Of a stretch of 64,000 bases of DNA, positions 1-10,559 are shown in pieces (positions within the stretch are counted from its first letter, which is position 1; each line of letters begins with the position of its first letter). The notes under the pieces were generated by a model. The model was not told the origin of the DNA. It searched no databases and worked only from the letters and a program-made list of their open reading frames with translations. Source of the stretch: Metridium senile. Lineage: Eukaryota; Cnidaria; Anthozoa; Actiniaria; Metridiidae. The stretch is from the NCBI GenBank assembly GCA_949775045.1, contig OX459110.1, positions 12,433,741 through 12,497,740 of the forward strand, given 5' to 3'. A program made the position numbers and the translations under genes.

Positions 1-70
1 GACATCATTTGCAGGCTTCAGAGTGTGGACTGTAGTTTTGATTACGACAACGATTTTTGAAATAGGTGTC

Positions 71-214
71 GATGGATTGCAACCATTCCCAGGAGAGTGA
101 ATTGAACAAAAGTACCATCAGTCACAGTGATGGTTTTCTTTTGTCAAGACCACCAGCATATGGCTGCCGTTTCTTTTGTTCAACTCATTCTCCTGGGAAT
201 GGTTGCAATCCATC
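71..214. repeat. Palindromic MITE-like hairpin
   Basis: Two 42-bp arms (71-112 and 173-214) are inverted complements with about two mismatches, around a 60-bp loop. No coding capacity. The structure suggests a non-autonomous DNA element; I could not identify a target-site duplication. Confidence 0.7.
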
Positions 215-492
215 TATAGAATCATTTTCATCATGATCTACAATCATTGCCAAAATGTGTTGGCACGATCACATTCGGACACTTTTTTGGGGGTTTATCA
301 TTTTTATTTTATTTATGAGGATATGTTTACCCATTTCAGATCACGTGATGCTATCCTAGCGAGTTGATTATTTCACAGTAAATGCTATAACACGTTCATC
401 ATAAAAGAACAATTCTCAAGAGAAGGACACGTGGTCTGAAAAGGGCAATTTGCATACGGAGGTAAAGAGGTCTATACATAAAGCTCGCTTAC

Positions 493-789
493 TTTTCAAA
501 TTCTTCTTTTGGTCTTTCCTTACAGGACGAATACTCTTTCCTCGGGGTCTTCTATGGTCTTCTTCGCTAAGTATATCTTCTAAGCTAACATCACGCTTGT
601 TTTCCTGAGGGGGAGGGGTGGGGCGGTTCTCTTTAAGGGTTGGTCTGGTGGTAGGTAGGGGTTCTTGTTCGGGTAAGGCGTTGCGTTTCCATGGTGATAA
701 CGACTTCTTCTCATTTACTACAGACGCGTCTACTCTGCCTAAAATACGCAGTTCAGGTGCTTGCATGTGCCACACGTATAGAATTGGAG
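493..789 (-). CDS. Possible internal exon, proline-rich and charged, unknown product
   Basis: On the minus strand a pyrimidine-rich tract ending in CCCCAG precedes position 789. From there an open frame runs to a stop at 416. It encodes a hydrophobic start (PILYVWHMQAPEL), a proline-rich stretch (residues PTPPPQ) and an acidic-then-basic tail (LEDILSEEDHRRPRGK). Two good donors lie inside it: GTAAGG after 524 and GTAAGC after 493. I recognise no family. No partner exon was found in the window, so the gene would continue beyond it or the frame is chance. The next 1 kb upstream holds only repeats. Confidence 0.3.
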
Positions 790-1017
790 CTGGGGAAAAA
801 AGGAGAATAACATTAAATGAAAAACTCTATATCCAGTAAGGAATGTAATACAGCTCCCAGAGTGTAAAGCTCCCTATATATAGATACAAGCGGACGACAG
901 GAATAGTCTCAATTCAAAGCAAATTTAAACATGTTTCTATTGCTTAGCAGTAGTATTTTTCTGTGAGTTGCTAGCTTGGAATTTGTAATTATTTTGTAAC
1001 AAATCGAGGGTTGTGCA

Positions 1018-1164
1018 AATGCGCCTTTTGTCAAAAAATACAGCGCTGTTAGAACGTGAAACTGGAGTATTTGATCGTGGCTTAGCCTATGGAAATGCGC
1101 CATTTTGTCAAATACAGCGATGTGTGATAACGTGAAACTATACTGGAGGACAGACCGGAGTATT
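1018..1164. repeat. Short direct duplication of a dispersed repeat
   Basis: Two copies (about 1018-1075 and 1095-1164) share the core AATGCGCC(A)TTTTGTCAAA followed by ACAGCG and, later, CGTGAAACT. A diverged third copy sits at about 49865-49925, near the small secreted-protein gene. Confidence 0.5.
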
Positions 1165-1323
1165 TGTATCAAAGACTCTTCTGATGATGTCGGTGCCCGA
1201 CGAAAGCTTAAGATAACCCTACAAACAGTAGTGTATGGCCTTAAATCACCTCTTATAATCATATACAATGCTACTGAAAGACAACTTTAATATTACTCAA
1301 ATTTTTGTTGAGACTAAAATTTT

Positions 1324-1590
1324 TGTTTAGAAAACGTGGTTGGGTTACCTGTGGAATATGTATGTCCCTCCCCTTTCACAAGGGTGACTACGTACTCAAC
1401 CACATCAAACATCGTGAAATAGAAAATATGTAATTTGACTCAAATGTTTGTTTAGAAAACGTGGTTGGGCTACCTGTGGAATATATATAGCAGCGGTCAG
1501 GTCAAGCGCGACGTTTACCTGTCCCTCCCCTTTCACAAGGTTGAATACGTGCTCAACCACACCAATCATCGCGAAATTGAAAATATTTAG
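1324..1590. repeat. Tandem duplication, about 120-145 bp unit
   Basis: Two diverged copies (about 1324-1425 and 1447-1588) each contain GTTTAGAAAACGTGGTTGG, a TACCTGTGGAATAT block, CCCTCCCCTTTCACAAGG and ACGT(A/G)CTCAACCACA. The block GGGCTACCTGTGG matches the terminus of the CACAGG-type MITEs seen elsewhere in the window. Confidence 0.7.
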
Positions 1591-2021
1591 ATCATGATGT
1601 AAACATCAATCGTTCAAATTCCATTCCTATTAATCAAGAGTTGATGGTTGATGATTATTGAACGCACCGACGCACTATGAAAATCTGATTTTTAATTTAA
1701 AATAAAAACGGCTTTTTTTGAGGTAGTAATAAATTGATGTTTTGGGAAGAGTTTGTTTGACAGTTTTGGGAAATGTTTAATCCTTATTTTGGTGAATTTT
1801 GACAGTTATTTATTCTGTGTTAAGCCTTGTTTGGAGATTTGTAAATAGAAATCTGTTTTTGTTTAGTCGTAATCGAACTCTTATTTCTCAATTCAACCAT
1901 TCAGTTTCTTATTATTATTGTTTGCCGTTTTGCTACCTTTTACTTCTCTTGTCTTTTATTACACTATAACCACCGTTATCATTGTTATTTATCAAACCAC
2001 CATGAAGAGACCTAACAGCTC

Positions 2022-2374
2022 TCTTCCATCAGCCTCGATAGCGTGTAATATATTCTTTAGAATTTGATTATGGCCCGTGGAATTTGTGAGTGTTTCAATT
2101 ATTTGAAAATGCGCACATTGCAAGGAGCCCATTAGTAATGGGCTCCTGACATTGCTTAAATTACTATATTGCTTAAATTAAACTACTGACTGTAGTCATA
2201 TTCTAAAGAATATTTTACGCGCTATCGAGGCTGAGGTTGATCGACAAGAACTGTGACAAGGACCATTTAAAGTTTTGTCTACTGACTGTAGTCATATTCT
2301 AAAGAATATGTTACGCGCTATCGAGGCTGAGGTTGATCGACGAGAACTGTGACAAGGACCATTTAAAGTTTTGT
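2022..2374. repeat. Tandem repeat pair (about 95 bp) with an inverted partial copy
   Basis: Copies at about 2184-2278 and 2279-2374 are nearly identical and contain the core ACGCGCTATCGAGGCTGAGG. An inverted partial copy lies at about 2022-2060. The ends (AACTGTGACAAGGACCA) resemble the terminus of the MITE family at 28630 and 43413. Confidence 0.7.
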
Positions 2375-2520
2375 CCAGATCAAAGTTTTGTCCAGATCAA
2401 AGTTTTGTCTAGATCAACGTTTTGACCAGATCAAAGTTTTGTCTAGATCAACGTTTTGACCAGATCAAAGTTTTGTCTAGATCAACGTTTTGACCAGATC
2501 AAAGTTTTGTCCAGATCATA
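2370..2520. repeat. 17-bp minisatellite
   Basis: About nine units of CAGATCAAAGTTTTGTC, alternating with the variant TAGATCAACGTTTTGAC. Confidence 0.85.
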
Positions 2521-5290
2521 GCTCACCTTGTTGGTCAACCACAAATAATGATAACTCCACCAGCACCAGTAGCCATATCCTAGATGATGCTTTCATCGTG
2601 GTATGATTGGCAGGTTGATACTCATCTCTGTTGCATGTTTGTTCTGCAAGAGGATTAAATCACTTAATAATACAATAGTACTCATTATGGACACACATCG
2701 CAATTATTTGCAGTCGAAATCGACGTATTCTCAACTTTCACATTACTATAATGCCTTCTAGGAACAACAAGGAACATGGAATAAAGAATGGAAGGCCACA
2801 ATTCGTATAAGAATTCACTACTTTCACATAACCATAATGCCTTCAGTTTCTGGGGATAAATATTGTAATTACAATTGGTTTGATTTGAATTACAATAGCT
2901 ACACTCCAAAAACAGAAGGCATTATGGATATAGTGAAAGAAGAGAATAGTTACCATCATAATCTATAATAATTTATATAATTGTTATAAAGCGCAATTGG
3001 AACCCTGGGAAATTCACATTTTTTATTATTATTATTATGAATCGTGAACAGTATACACGAAAGAGAGGATCAAGAGAGTGCACAGTATATAAACAATATA
3101 CAAGGTACCCACAGTGTATGGTTATATATTGATAAAGATCATTATAAAATGAAATAAAAATGATAAATGGTCATACAAAACAAACCATTCAGTTAAGAAT
3201 ACATGATCATACCAAATGCGTCATTTTAGAATACATTATCGGACATATAGAAACGAAAAAACAATCTTCCAAAAAAACTGATGGTGATATGATTACTATG
3301 TAATAAAATGTATCTTTCTAGCTCTTCCTTCTAGAACACATGATCGTACTCCCACTGAGAAATAATTACTGCATATAGCGTAAAAATTATTCTCATTACG
3401 CTAATTAACTGATTGTATCGGATATAATCCAATCAAATAATATTAGCAACATTCAAATGTTATACATTTAATTTTCAAACAGCATCAAAATGGCACTACA
3501 TAATATTATAGACGAATGCAAGTCAAAAGAAACACTAAAAGAGAAAATTTGACGAAAAATACAATATTGTACATTCAAATTATAGTAAAATATCAAATAC
3601 TTATTAGTCTTATTATCAGTGATTATATCTTAGTTTCAAGCCTTATAGAATTTTGCTTCATAAGAATAATTTGAAATTAATAGAACTACCACTAAAAATA
3701 AGGAAAAAAACAGATATTATAGAAAAAACAACAGATATTATCAAAGAATAAAATGAAAATTAATTTAATTAATATGTTCTGTTATAATTACAGATCGAAA
3801 TCAAATAATAATCTCACGATTAATAAGTGCATGAATAAGTGGTTATAATCAAACATATTTAAAGTTACAAAGAATTATAATAAATATAATCAACGTTGTG
3901 TAGTTCATTTTAATTAGAGACAATTTCAAATCAATAGTCCCTACAGTGTTCAAATAATAATTTCACGATCATTAAGTGAATAAGTGGTTATATATAATCA
4001 AATATATCAAAGTTACAAAGATATTCAACGTCGTATAGTTATTTTTAATTAGAAGCATTTCAAACCAAAAGCTTCTACAGTGTTTCAATTTGATGTTTTT
4101 CAAAGACATATCTTCGTGAATGTTTTGGTTATGTGCAACCAAACAATCTCAAAAGTCAGTCGGCTCTTTTGGCCCTTTACGATTCCATTTCACAGTCCAA
4201 CGCCCTAGTATATTCATCTAGAACAATTCTACTAAAGTATAGACATAAAAATATGGAAAAAATATTATAATGTTACAGTAAGAAAAGGATTTCAAAGTTC
4301 CAACCTGCCAGAGTTCATATCACGTGTGAAACTATTGTTCGGTGGAACGGTATTATAATTTTGTTACTGCAGAAACTGTTTCATTTACACAAGAAAAATT
4401 ATAGTTTTCGAAGTTGCTATGATTTAAACACCTTTTGAACGAAATTCCAAAGTATTTGTGTAAATTCCAAGCTGTAAATGACTCATAGAGAACATACAAG
4501 AACCTAACGAAGCAGTTCAATGAAAATGTTATACGAATACTTTACGAAATCAATGAACATTTCAAAATACTCGTCAAAATTTCACAGAAATATTGTAAAC
4601 CTTAAATTATCATTCGACTTTATCTGTATAAAGACTTACCTCAGACGATTCAAATAGCCGCCATTTTCTTGTACGAAACGATTTCCTTGTTCTATGAATA
4701 AGTTATTGTGTTTTTTTCTCACACTGCAAAGAAAGAACCAGTTCCTCGTTAAACAGGTTGAAGAGGTGACGTCACATAACTCGGATAAGCTTGACTCGGC
4801 TTTCCCGCCATGCGAGGCGGCGCGTACGCGCGCTTGCCAAAACTTCCCGCCAAATGTGTCATATTATCAACGAGTTCATTGAGTAGAGAGGGATCAGATT
4901 TATGTTACCAACTGAACTAGTTACACATTTAATTCATTGAACAACTTTTGTTCTTAAAAAAAAATCAAGGTTTATAAGGATGAAATATCGTGAAAGTTTT
5001 TAGTTAAGAATACGGCAGCTTAAATTCATATTATTTAAACTTTTCCAGCACTTATTAAAGTATTATTGAATTATTCAATTGTTGATCAGTGAACCAAAAA
5101 ATATTTTGAATGATCGAGTAATTTTTCCTAAAAATGGATAAGAAAGGAGAGTGAACTGATAAGACTTATCGCTTTAGTAATTATTTGGATAAAACTGAGC
5201 CAATATGTTAAATCTACAATAATCCAGTTCAGATCGAAGTTATAGATCGTTGAACAAGATATGATTTTGAACGATTATTAAACTAGACGC
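2521..5290. other. AT-rich stretch without recognisable gene
   Basis: I see no exon with matching splice sites and no RNA gene. Poly-A/T runs and short dispersed words dominate. Confidence 0.5.
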
Positions 5291-5294
5291 CATC

Positions 5295-5455
5295 CACTCG
5301 GGCTTCAAATGAGACACGATGTCATTGTTGCTAGGAACGTCTGCGACCTGACCCTCTAATTTGAGGACCAAGACGACGACGACGACGACGACGAAAGAAA
5401 AAAACCGTTTGCATTTTTAGACTCGAGCTTTTCTGTACACGGAAGCCCGAGTGAT
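5295..5455. repeat. Short element with inverted ends
   Basis: ACTCGGGCTTC near 5297 is mirrored by GAAGCCCGAGT near 5442. Between them lies a GAC trinucleotide run (5370-5393). Confidence 0.4.
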
Positions 5456-6342
5456 AATCATTATTTCTTGGAAACTAATGTCAATCTGAAGTGTAAAGAT
5501 TGAAGGAATGGCTTGTTAAAAAAGTACATTCCAAATCGACTTCCAACACAACAATATACTATATTATGATACTATATATGAAAAACCTTTAGAAAATAGT
5601 TAAAGTTTCAGTGTAGATTACTGCATTTTCTAAATGTTTTCTAAAGTCAAAACCATAAAGTGTTGCCTCCCCTTTTTATGGACGAGAAGACAAGCAAATA
5701 TTGATCATGTCAGTAAGGAATTTCATTAAACTAGTTAACGCCCATATGGGTCGTGGGGTTTACAGTTCTGATATTGGGTCAAGGATACTGTGATCACTAT
5801 GGTAAACTCCACGACTCAAAGAAGCTCCGTGCCTCTGCTCGTTCTTGATCGAACTGTTTTAGGAAATTTAGGAAGGTCCAGAAGTTCTGGACTTGCAATG
5901 AATTATGGGTATACTGTTTTTGAAGCACGAGGGAAGATTTATTATATATTTATCGAATGACGAGCAAATTTGAATTGAAATTGCTCACCAGAGCACAAGA
6001 AAACTGAGCAGCTCAGTCTCTGCTCGTCGTCGACAGTACTATTTCAAGAAAGTCTGTAAGAAGAGCTGGGTACGTTAGCTACGAATTATTGCCATACCTT
6101 TTGAATGAACGAGGGAAGCCTTATTGTATTTGCACATTATCGAATGACAGCAAGGAAACTTAATTTATCAAAAGTTTCCTTATTCTAAATCAAATTTATT
6201 TTCTTTATTATTTTTTTTCTAACAAGTTTGATTTCAGGTTATCCCTTCCCACAGAAAGAAGTTAAAGATGTACTTAGCTTCGCAGGAACAGAGAAATAAG
6301 TTCCGTGCCTCGTACTGAAAGAAGCTATGCCACCATTTTCGA

Positions 6343-6490
6343 CTAGCCTCCTCCGCAGGCATCCCTACCCTGGTTCTCGGACTTTTCGGATTTCTGGGAG
6401 CTTTCAGTCTCCTCGCGTCCTACCATATAGGTAACACAGGAAGCCCGAAACGGAAATAATGGGAAAAGAGTTGCCTGCTGAGGAGGCTAA
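6343..6490. repeat. MITE with TAGCCTCCTCCGCAGGCA ends
   Basis: The left end TAGCCTCCTCCGCAGGCA is the near-complement of TGCCTGCTGAGGAGGCTA at the right end. It contains the CACAGGAAGCCCGA word. A related copy lies at about 37258-37442 between the two MANSC genes. Confidence 0.65.
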
Positions 6491-7346
6491 TTTTTGACAT
6501 AAATCCCACATATATACATGTGTCCTTCCTTCGCCTCTCCATTTTTTTCCACAAAAGACTGCTGCGAACTCCAAGAAAGGTCACTGTAAATGAACAATAG
6601 GCCGATATTTATATCGGCGGTAGTCTTTGACGAATGTTTTATTTAGCCAATCGAAATTCACTCTAAAGAATGTTTATAAACAAGTATATAAAAAACTGAC
6701 ACCTTTGTGTCAACATATTATAACCTGCTGTATTGAAATGTCATAAGTATACCCATATTGTTATAAACATGGTACAAGGAAAGATTTTCTTTTGTCTCCA
6801 AGAAATAAGGCACCATGCGGCACAGGTAACCCGCCACAGGTATCCCGTAGAAAAACTTTTGTAGACACGTTTTAATTAAAAACTGCTTATATGCTTACAA
6901 AACATGCTTGATTGTTGACAAAAATAGCTCAAGGTTTAATGATTTAACGGAACTGATATTGAAGGAATAGAAAACGAGTTTTCTATTTCTTTTATAAAAT
7001 ATTCAGTAGTTAAAATCAAACGAATCGACGTTCCGTGCACTGTTGAGTTATAGAGAACGCTTTTCAGCCAATCAGAGCGCGCGATTTATATCAAATATTT
7101 TATAATATTAAATATAGATTTTGCTTGACTCGGGAAAACAATCAACTGATATTCTGACAGCTTTATTACAAACTGCGATTTATTTTTACTCTGAAAAATA
7201 TCTGTTTATAATGTTAATAGAGAATATATATACTGATGGGTTGTTAAATTGTTTAGTCTTTGTTCAAAAGCAAAGTCTACAAAACACATCTTGCGGTTTA
7301 ACTGTACGCAACAAGCCATTAAAATATATACACCAAAAACACATCT

Positions 7347-7418
7347 TGCGTCGACCGGGAATCGAACCCGGATCAACTGCTTGGAAGGCAGCTATGCTAA
7401 CCATTATACCACCGACGC
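7347..7418 (-). tRNA. tRNA-Gly (anticodon UCC), array 1 unit 1
   Basis: The 72-nt cloverleaf has a 7-bp acceptor stem (GCGTCGG with UCGACGC, one G-U at pair 7:66). The anticodon loop is CUUCCAA on a 5-bp stem. The T arm is CCGGG-UUCGAUU-CCCGG, and the discriminator is A. A box (TGGTATAATGG) and B box (GGTTCGATTCC) are intact. A T4 terminator follows within about 12 nt. It decodes GGA, and GGG by wobble. Confidence 0.95.
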
Positions 7419-7500
7419 TTGGTTGAGCTAAAACAATTGATAACACAACCGGTTTAAAATGTACGCAACAAGCCACTAAAATCTACACCAAAACACACCT

Positions 7501-7572
7501 TGCGTCGACCGGGAATCGAACCCGGATCAACTGCTTGGAAGGCAGCTATGCTAACCATTATACCACCGACGC
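7501..7572 (-). tRNA. tRNA-Gly (UCC), array 1 unit 2
   Basis: Identical in sequence to unit 1. It marks the left edge of the block duplicated at 8735. Confidence 0.95.
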
Positions 7573-7656
7573 TTGGTTGAGCTAAAACAATTGATAACAC
7601 AACCGGTTTAAAATGTATACAATAAGCAAATAAATTATATACACCAAAAAACATCT

Positions 7657-7717
7657 TCCGTCGACCGCGGATCAACTGCTTGGAAGGCAGCTATGCTAAC
7701 CATTATACCACCGACGC
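7657..7717 (-). pseudogene. tRNA-Gly pseudogene, T-arm deletion
   Basis: The acceptor, D and anticodon arms are intact, but the T arm and B box are missing (61 nt instead of 72). The deletion joins the two CCGG-like sides of the T stem. Without a B box, Pol III transcription is unlikely. Confidence 0.9.
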
Positions 7718-7798
7718 TTGGTTGATTTAAACAATTGATAACAAAACCGGTTTAAAATGTACGCAACAAGTCACTAAAATATACACCCAAAAACATCT

Positions 7799-7870
7799 TG
7801 CGTCGACCGGGAATCGAACCCGGATCAACTGCTTGGAAGGCAGCTATGCTAACCATTATACCACCGACGC
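7799..7870 (-). tRNA. tRNA-Gly (UCC), array 1 unit 4
   Basis: Intact 72-nt copy matching the array consensus; T4 terminator present. Confidence 0.95.
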
Positions 7871-7954
7871 TTGGTTGAGTTAAAATAATTGATAATACAA
7901 CCGGTTTAAAATGTACGCAACAAGCCATCAAAATATATACACCAAAATAAATCT

Positions 7955-8026
7955 TGCGTCGACCGGGAATCGAACCCGGATCAACTGCTTGGAAGGCAGC
8001 TATGCTAACCATTATACCACCGACGC
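7955..8026 (-). tRNA. tRNA-Gly (UCC), array 1 unit 5
   Basis: Intact consensus copy. Its downstream spacer is altered so that the T4 run becomes TTTATTTTGG, a weaker terminator. Confidence 0.93.
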
Positions 8027-8110
8027 TTGGTTGAGTTGAAACAATTGATTTTGCAACCGGACCGAAATAAACGCAATAAGTAGCTAAAATAAATACACCA
8101 AAATACATCT

Positions 8111-8182
8111 TGCGTCGACCGGGAATCGAACCCGGATCAACTGCTTGGAAGGCAGCTATGCTAACCATTATACCACCGACGC
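8111..8182 (-). tRNA. tRNA-Gly (UCC), array 1 unit 6
   Basis: Intact consensus copy. The flanking spacers are the most diverged in the array. Confidence 0.94.
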
Positions 8183-8266
8183 TTGTTTGAGTTAAAACAA
8201 TTGATAACACAACCGGTTTAGAATGTACGCAACAAGCCATCAAAATATATACACCAAAACACATCT

Positions 8267-8338
8267 TACGTCGACCGGGAATCGAACCCGAATCAACTGC
8301 TTGGAAGGCAGCTATGCTAACCATTATACCACCGACGC
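8267..8338 (-). tRNA. tRNA-Gly (UCC), array 1 unit 7, two wobble changes
   Basis: Acceptor pair 1:72 is G-U instead of G-C, and the first T-stem pair is U-G instead of C-G. Folding is preserved and the anticodon is unchanged. The same two changes occur in unit 15, as expected from block duplication. Confidence 0.88.
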
Positions 8339-8422
8339 TTGTTTGAGTTAAAACAATTGATAACACAACCGGTTTAAAATGTACGCAACAAGCCATCAAA
8401 ATATATACACCAAAACACATCT

Positions 8423-8494
8423 TGCGTCGACCGGGAATCGAACCCGGATCAACTGCTTGGAAGGCAGCTATGCTAACCATTATACCACCGACGC
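8423..8494 (-). tRNA. tRNA-Gly (UCC), array 1 unit 8
   Basis: Intact consensus copy; the right edge of the duplicated block. Confidence 0.95.
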
Positions 8495-8578
8495 TTGGTT
8501 GAGCTAAAACAATTGATAATACAACCGGTTTAAAATATACGCAACAAGCCATCAAAATATATACACCAAAACACATCT

Positions 8579-8650
8579 TGCGTCGACCGGGAATCGAACC
8601 CGGATCAACTGCTTGGAAGGCAGCTATGCTAACCATTATACCACCGACGC
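8579..8650 (-). tRNA. tRNA-Gly (UCC), array 1 unit 9
   Basis: Intact consensus copy with T4 terminator. Confidence 0.95.
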
Positions 8651-8734
8651 TTGGTTGAGCTAAAACAATTGATAATACAACCGGTTTAAAATGTACGCAA
8701 CAAGCCATCAAAATATATACACCAAAACACATCT

Positions 8735-8806
8735 TGCGTCGACCGGGAATCGAACCCGGATCAACTGCTTGGAAGGCAGCTATGCTAACCATTATACCAC
8801 CGACGC
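8735..8806 (-). tRNA. tRNA-Gly (UCC), array 1 unit 10
   Basis: Intact consensus copy; the counterpart of unit 2 in the duplicated block. Confidence 0.95.
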
Positions 8807-8890
8807 TTGGTTGAGCTAAAACAATTGATAACACAACCGGTTTAAAATGTATACAATAAGCAAATAAATTATATACACCAAAAAACATCT

Positions 8891-8951
8891 TCCGTCGACC
8901 GCGGATCAACTGCTTGGAAGGCAGCTATGCTAACCATTATACCACCGACGC
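8891..8951 (-). pseudogene. tRNA-Gly pseudogene, T-arm deletion (duplicate)
   Basis: It has the same 61-nt T-arm deletion as 7657-7717 and was copied with the 1-kb block. One base just beyond the acceptor (8952) differs from the sister copy. Confidence 0.9.
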
Positions 8952-9032
8952 ATGGTTGATTTAAACAATTGATAACAAAACCGGTTTAAAATGTACGCAA
9001 CAAGTCACTAAAATATACACCCAAAAACATCT

Positions 9033-9104
9033 TGCGTCGACCGGGAATCGAACCCGGATCAACTGCTTGGAAGGCAGCTATGCTAACCATTATACCACCG
9101 ACGC
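9033..9104 (-). tRNA. tRNA-Gly (UCC), array 1 unit 12
   Basis: Intact; the duplicate of unit 4. Confidence 0.95.
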
Positions 9105-9188
9105 TTGGTTGAGTTAAAATAATTGATAATACAACCGGTTTAAAATGTACGCAACAAGCCATCAAAATATATACACCAAAATAAATCT

Positions 9189-9260
9189 TGCGTCGACCGG
9201 GAATCGAACCCGGATCAACTGCTTGGAAGGCAGCTATGCTAACCATTATACCACCGACGC
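9189..9260 (-). tRNA. tRNA-Gly (UCC), array 1 unit 13
   Basis: Intact; the duplicate of unit 5, with the same weakened terminator. Confidence 0.93.
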
Positions 9261-9344
9261 TTGGTTGAGTTGAAACAATTGATTTTGCAACCGGACCGAA
9301 ATAAACGCAATAAGTAGCTAAAATAAATACACCAAAATACATCT

Positions 9345-9416
9345 TGCGTCGACCGGGAATCGAACCCGGATCAACTGCTTGGAAGGCAGCTATGCTAACC
9401 ATTATACCACCGACGC
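9345..9416 (-). tRNA. tRNA-Gly (UCC), array 1 unit 14
   Basis: Intact; the duplicate of unit 6. Confidence 0.94.
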
Positions 9417-9500
9417 TTGTTTGAGTTAAAACAATTGATAACACAACCGGTTTAGAATGTACGCAACAAGCCATCAAAATATATACACCAAAACACATCT

Positions 9501-9572
9501 TACGTCGACCGGGAATCGAACCCGAATCAACTGCTTGGAAGGCAGCTATGCTAACCATTATACCACCGACGC
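9501..9572 (-). tRNA. tRNA-Gly (UCC), array 1 unit 15, two wobble changes
   Basis: Carries the same 1:72 and T-stem wobble substitutions as unit 7. Confidence 0.88.
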
Positions 9573-9656
9573 TTGTTTGAGTTAAAACAATTGATAACAC
9601 AACCGGTTTAAAATGTACGCAACAAGCCATCAAAATATATACACCAAAACACATCT

Positions 9657-9728
9657 TGCGTCGACCGGGAATCGAACCCGGATCAACTGCTTGGAAGGCA
9701 GCTATGCTAACCATTATACCACCGACGC
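9657..9728 (-). tRNA. tRNA-Gly (UCC), array 1 unit 16
   Basis: Intact; the duplicate of unit 8. The spacer on its far side differs from unit 8's, marking the block boundary. Confidence 0.95.
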
Positions 9729-9812
9729 TTGTTTGAGTTAAAACAATTGATAACACAACCGGTTTAGAATGTACGCAACAAGCCATCAAAATATATACAC
9801 CAAAACACATCT

Positions 9813-9884
9813 TGCGTCGACCGGGAATCGAACCCGGATCAACTGCTTGGAAGGCAGCTATGCTAACCATTATACCACCGACGC
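9813..9884 (-). tRNA. tRNA-Gly (UCC), array 1 unit 17
   Basis: Intact consensus copy with T4 terminator. Confidence 0.95.
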
Positions 9885-9966
9885 TTGGTTGAGCTAAAAC
9901 AATTGATAATACAACCGGTTCAAAATGTACGCAACAAGTCACTAAAATATACACCAAAACACATCT

Positions 9967-10038
9967 TGCGTCGACCGGGAATCGAAACCGGATCAACTGC
10001 TTAGAAGGCAGCTATGCTAACTATTATACCACCGACGA
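9967..10038 (-). pseudogene. Decayed tRNA-Gly with UCU anticodon, array 1 unit 18
   Basis: Base 1 is U (no pair with C72), one D-loop G is lost, a T-stem base is changed, and the anticodon reads UCU (Arg) instead of UCC. The combination suggests an inactive edge copy rather than an arginine tRNA. Confidence 0.8.
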
Positions 10039-10316
10039 TTGGTTGAGAAATTTATTGACTAAAACTGTCAGTTTTTCGAATAAAACCATTCCGAGCTCTT
10101 AATAATAAGCTAATTTATTCCAACAACTTTGTTTGGCTGATTTCATGACAGAAAGATACAGTGAAAAATTCTTACAAAAATTAAAAAAATGTTTCGAATT
10201 GTTGACTCTAAACATCAGCAAGATATTAAATGATAACAAAGTCTGCTTTTAGACATTATAAAGCCACCAGCATACACCCGTTGACCTTCTAAAGAATTAC
10301 TTTCAAATCAATGTAA

Positions 10317-10388
10317 GCGTCGGTGGTATAATGGTTAGCATAGCTGCCTTCCAAGCAGTTGATCCGGGTTCGATTCCCGGCCGATGCA
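10317..10388 (+). tRNA. tRNA-Gly (UCC), isolated copy
   Basis: Opposite orientation to array 1 and without the array spacer. The 3' side of the acceptor reads CCGAUGC, so pair 7:66 is G-C but pair 3:70 is G-U. A and B boxes are intact and a strong T-run follows within about 8 nt. Confidence 0.93.
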
Positions 10389-10559
10389 TATGCATTTTTT
10401 TATTCTTTTCTCCATAACGCACTGTAGTGTTCTTGTGGTTCCCTACGGATTACTGGGTAAAATTTTTAACTACCATAAATGTTGCGCCCAATAATAAATA
10501 AACAAAACATAGTGCAATGACTAAATAAGAAATATTGGCTCTTCTCTATCAACTTAATG

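Larger units (their letters stand above)
7347..10038 (-). repeat. tRNA-Gly(UCC) tandem array 1, 18 units
   Basis: Units repeat every 156 bp, occasionally 154 or 142: a 72-bp tRNA gene plus a conserved 84-bp spacer with a T-run terminator just after the tRNA. Fifteen units are intact, two (7657, 8891) have lost the T arm, and the last (9967) is decayed. Block 7501-8494 is repeated at 8735-9728 with a constant 1234-bp offset. Because 156 is a multiple of three, long false reading frames run through the array. Confidence 0.97.

Noticed and set aside
7454..9996. Long minus-strand open frames (up to 385 codons) with repeats of VGGIMVSIAAFQAVDPGSIPG
   Set aside because: They read straight through the tRNA-Gly array. 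The 156-bp unit is a multiple of three, so one frame stays open; the translated repeat is the tRNA gene itself.
7347..10038. CRISPR-like regular array
   Set aside because: The conserved part is a 72-nt tRNA gene and the spacers are homologous to each other; the DNA is eukaryotic.
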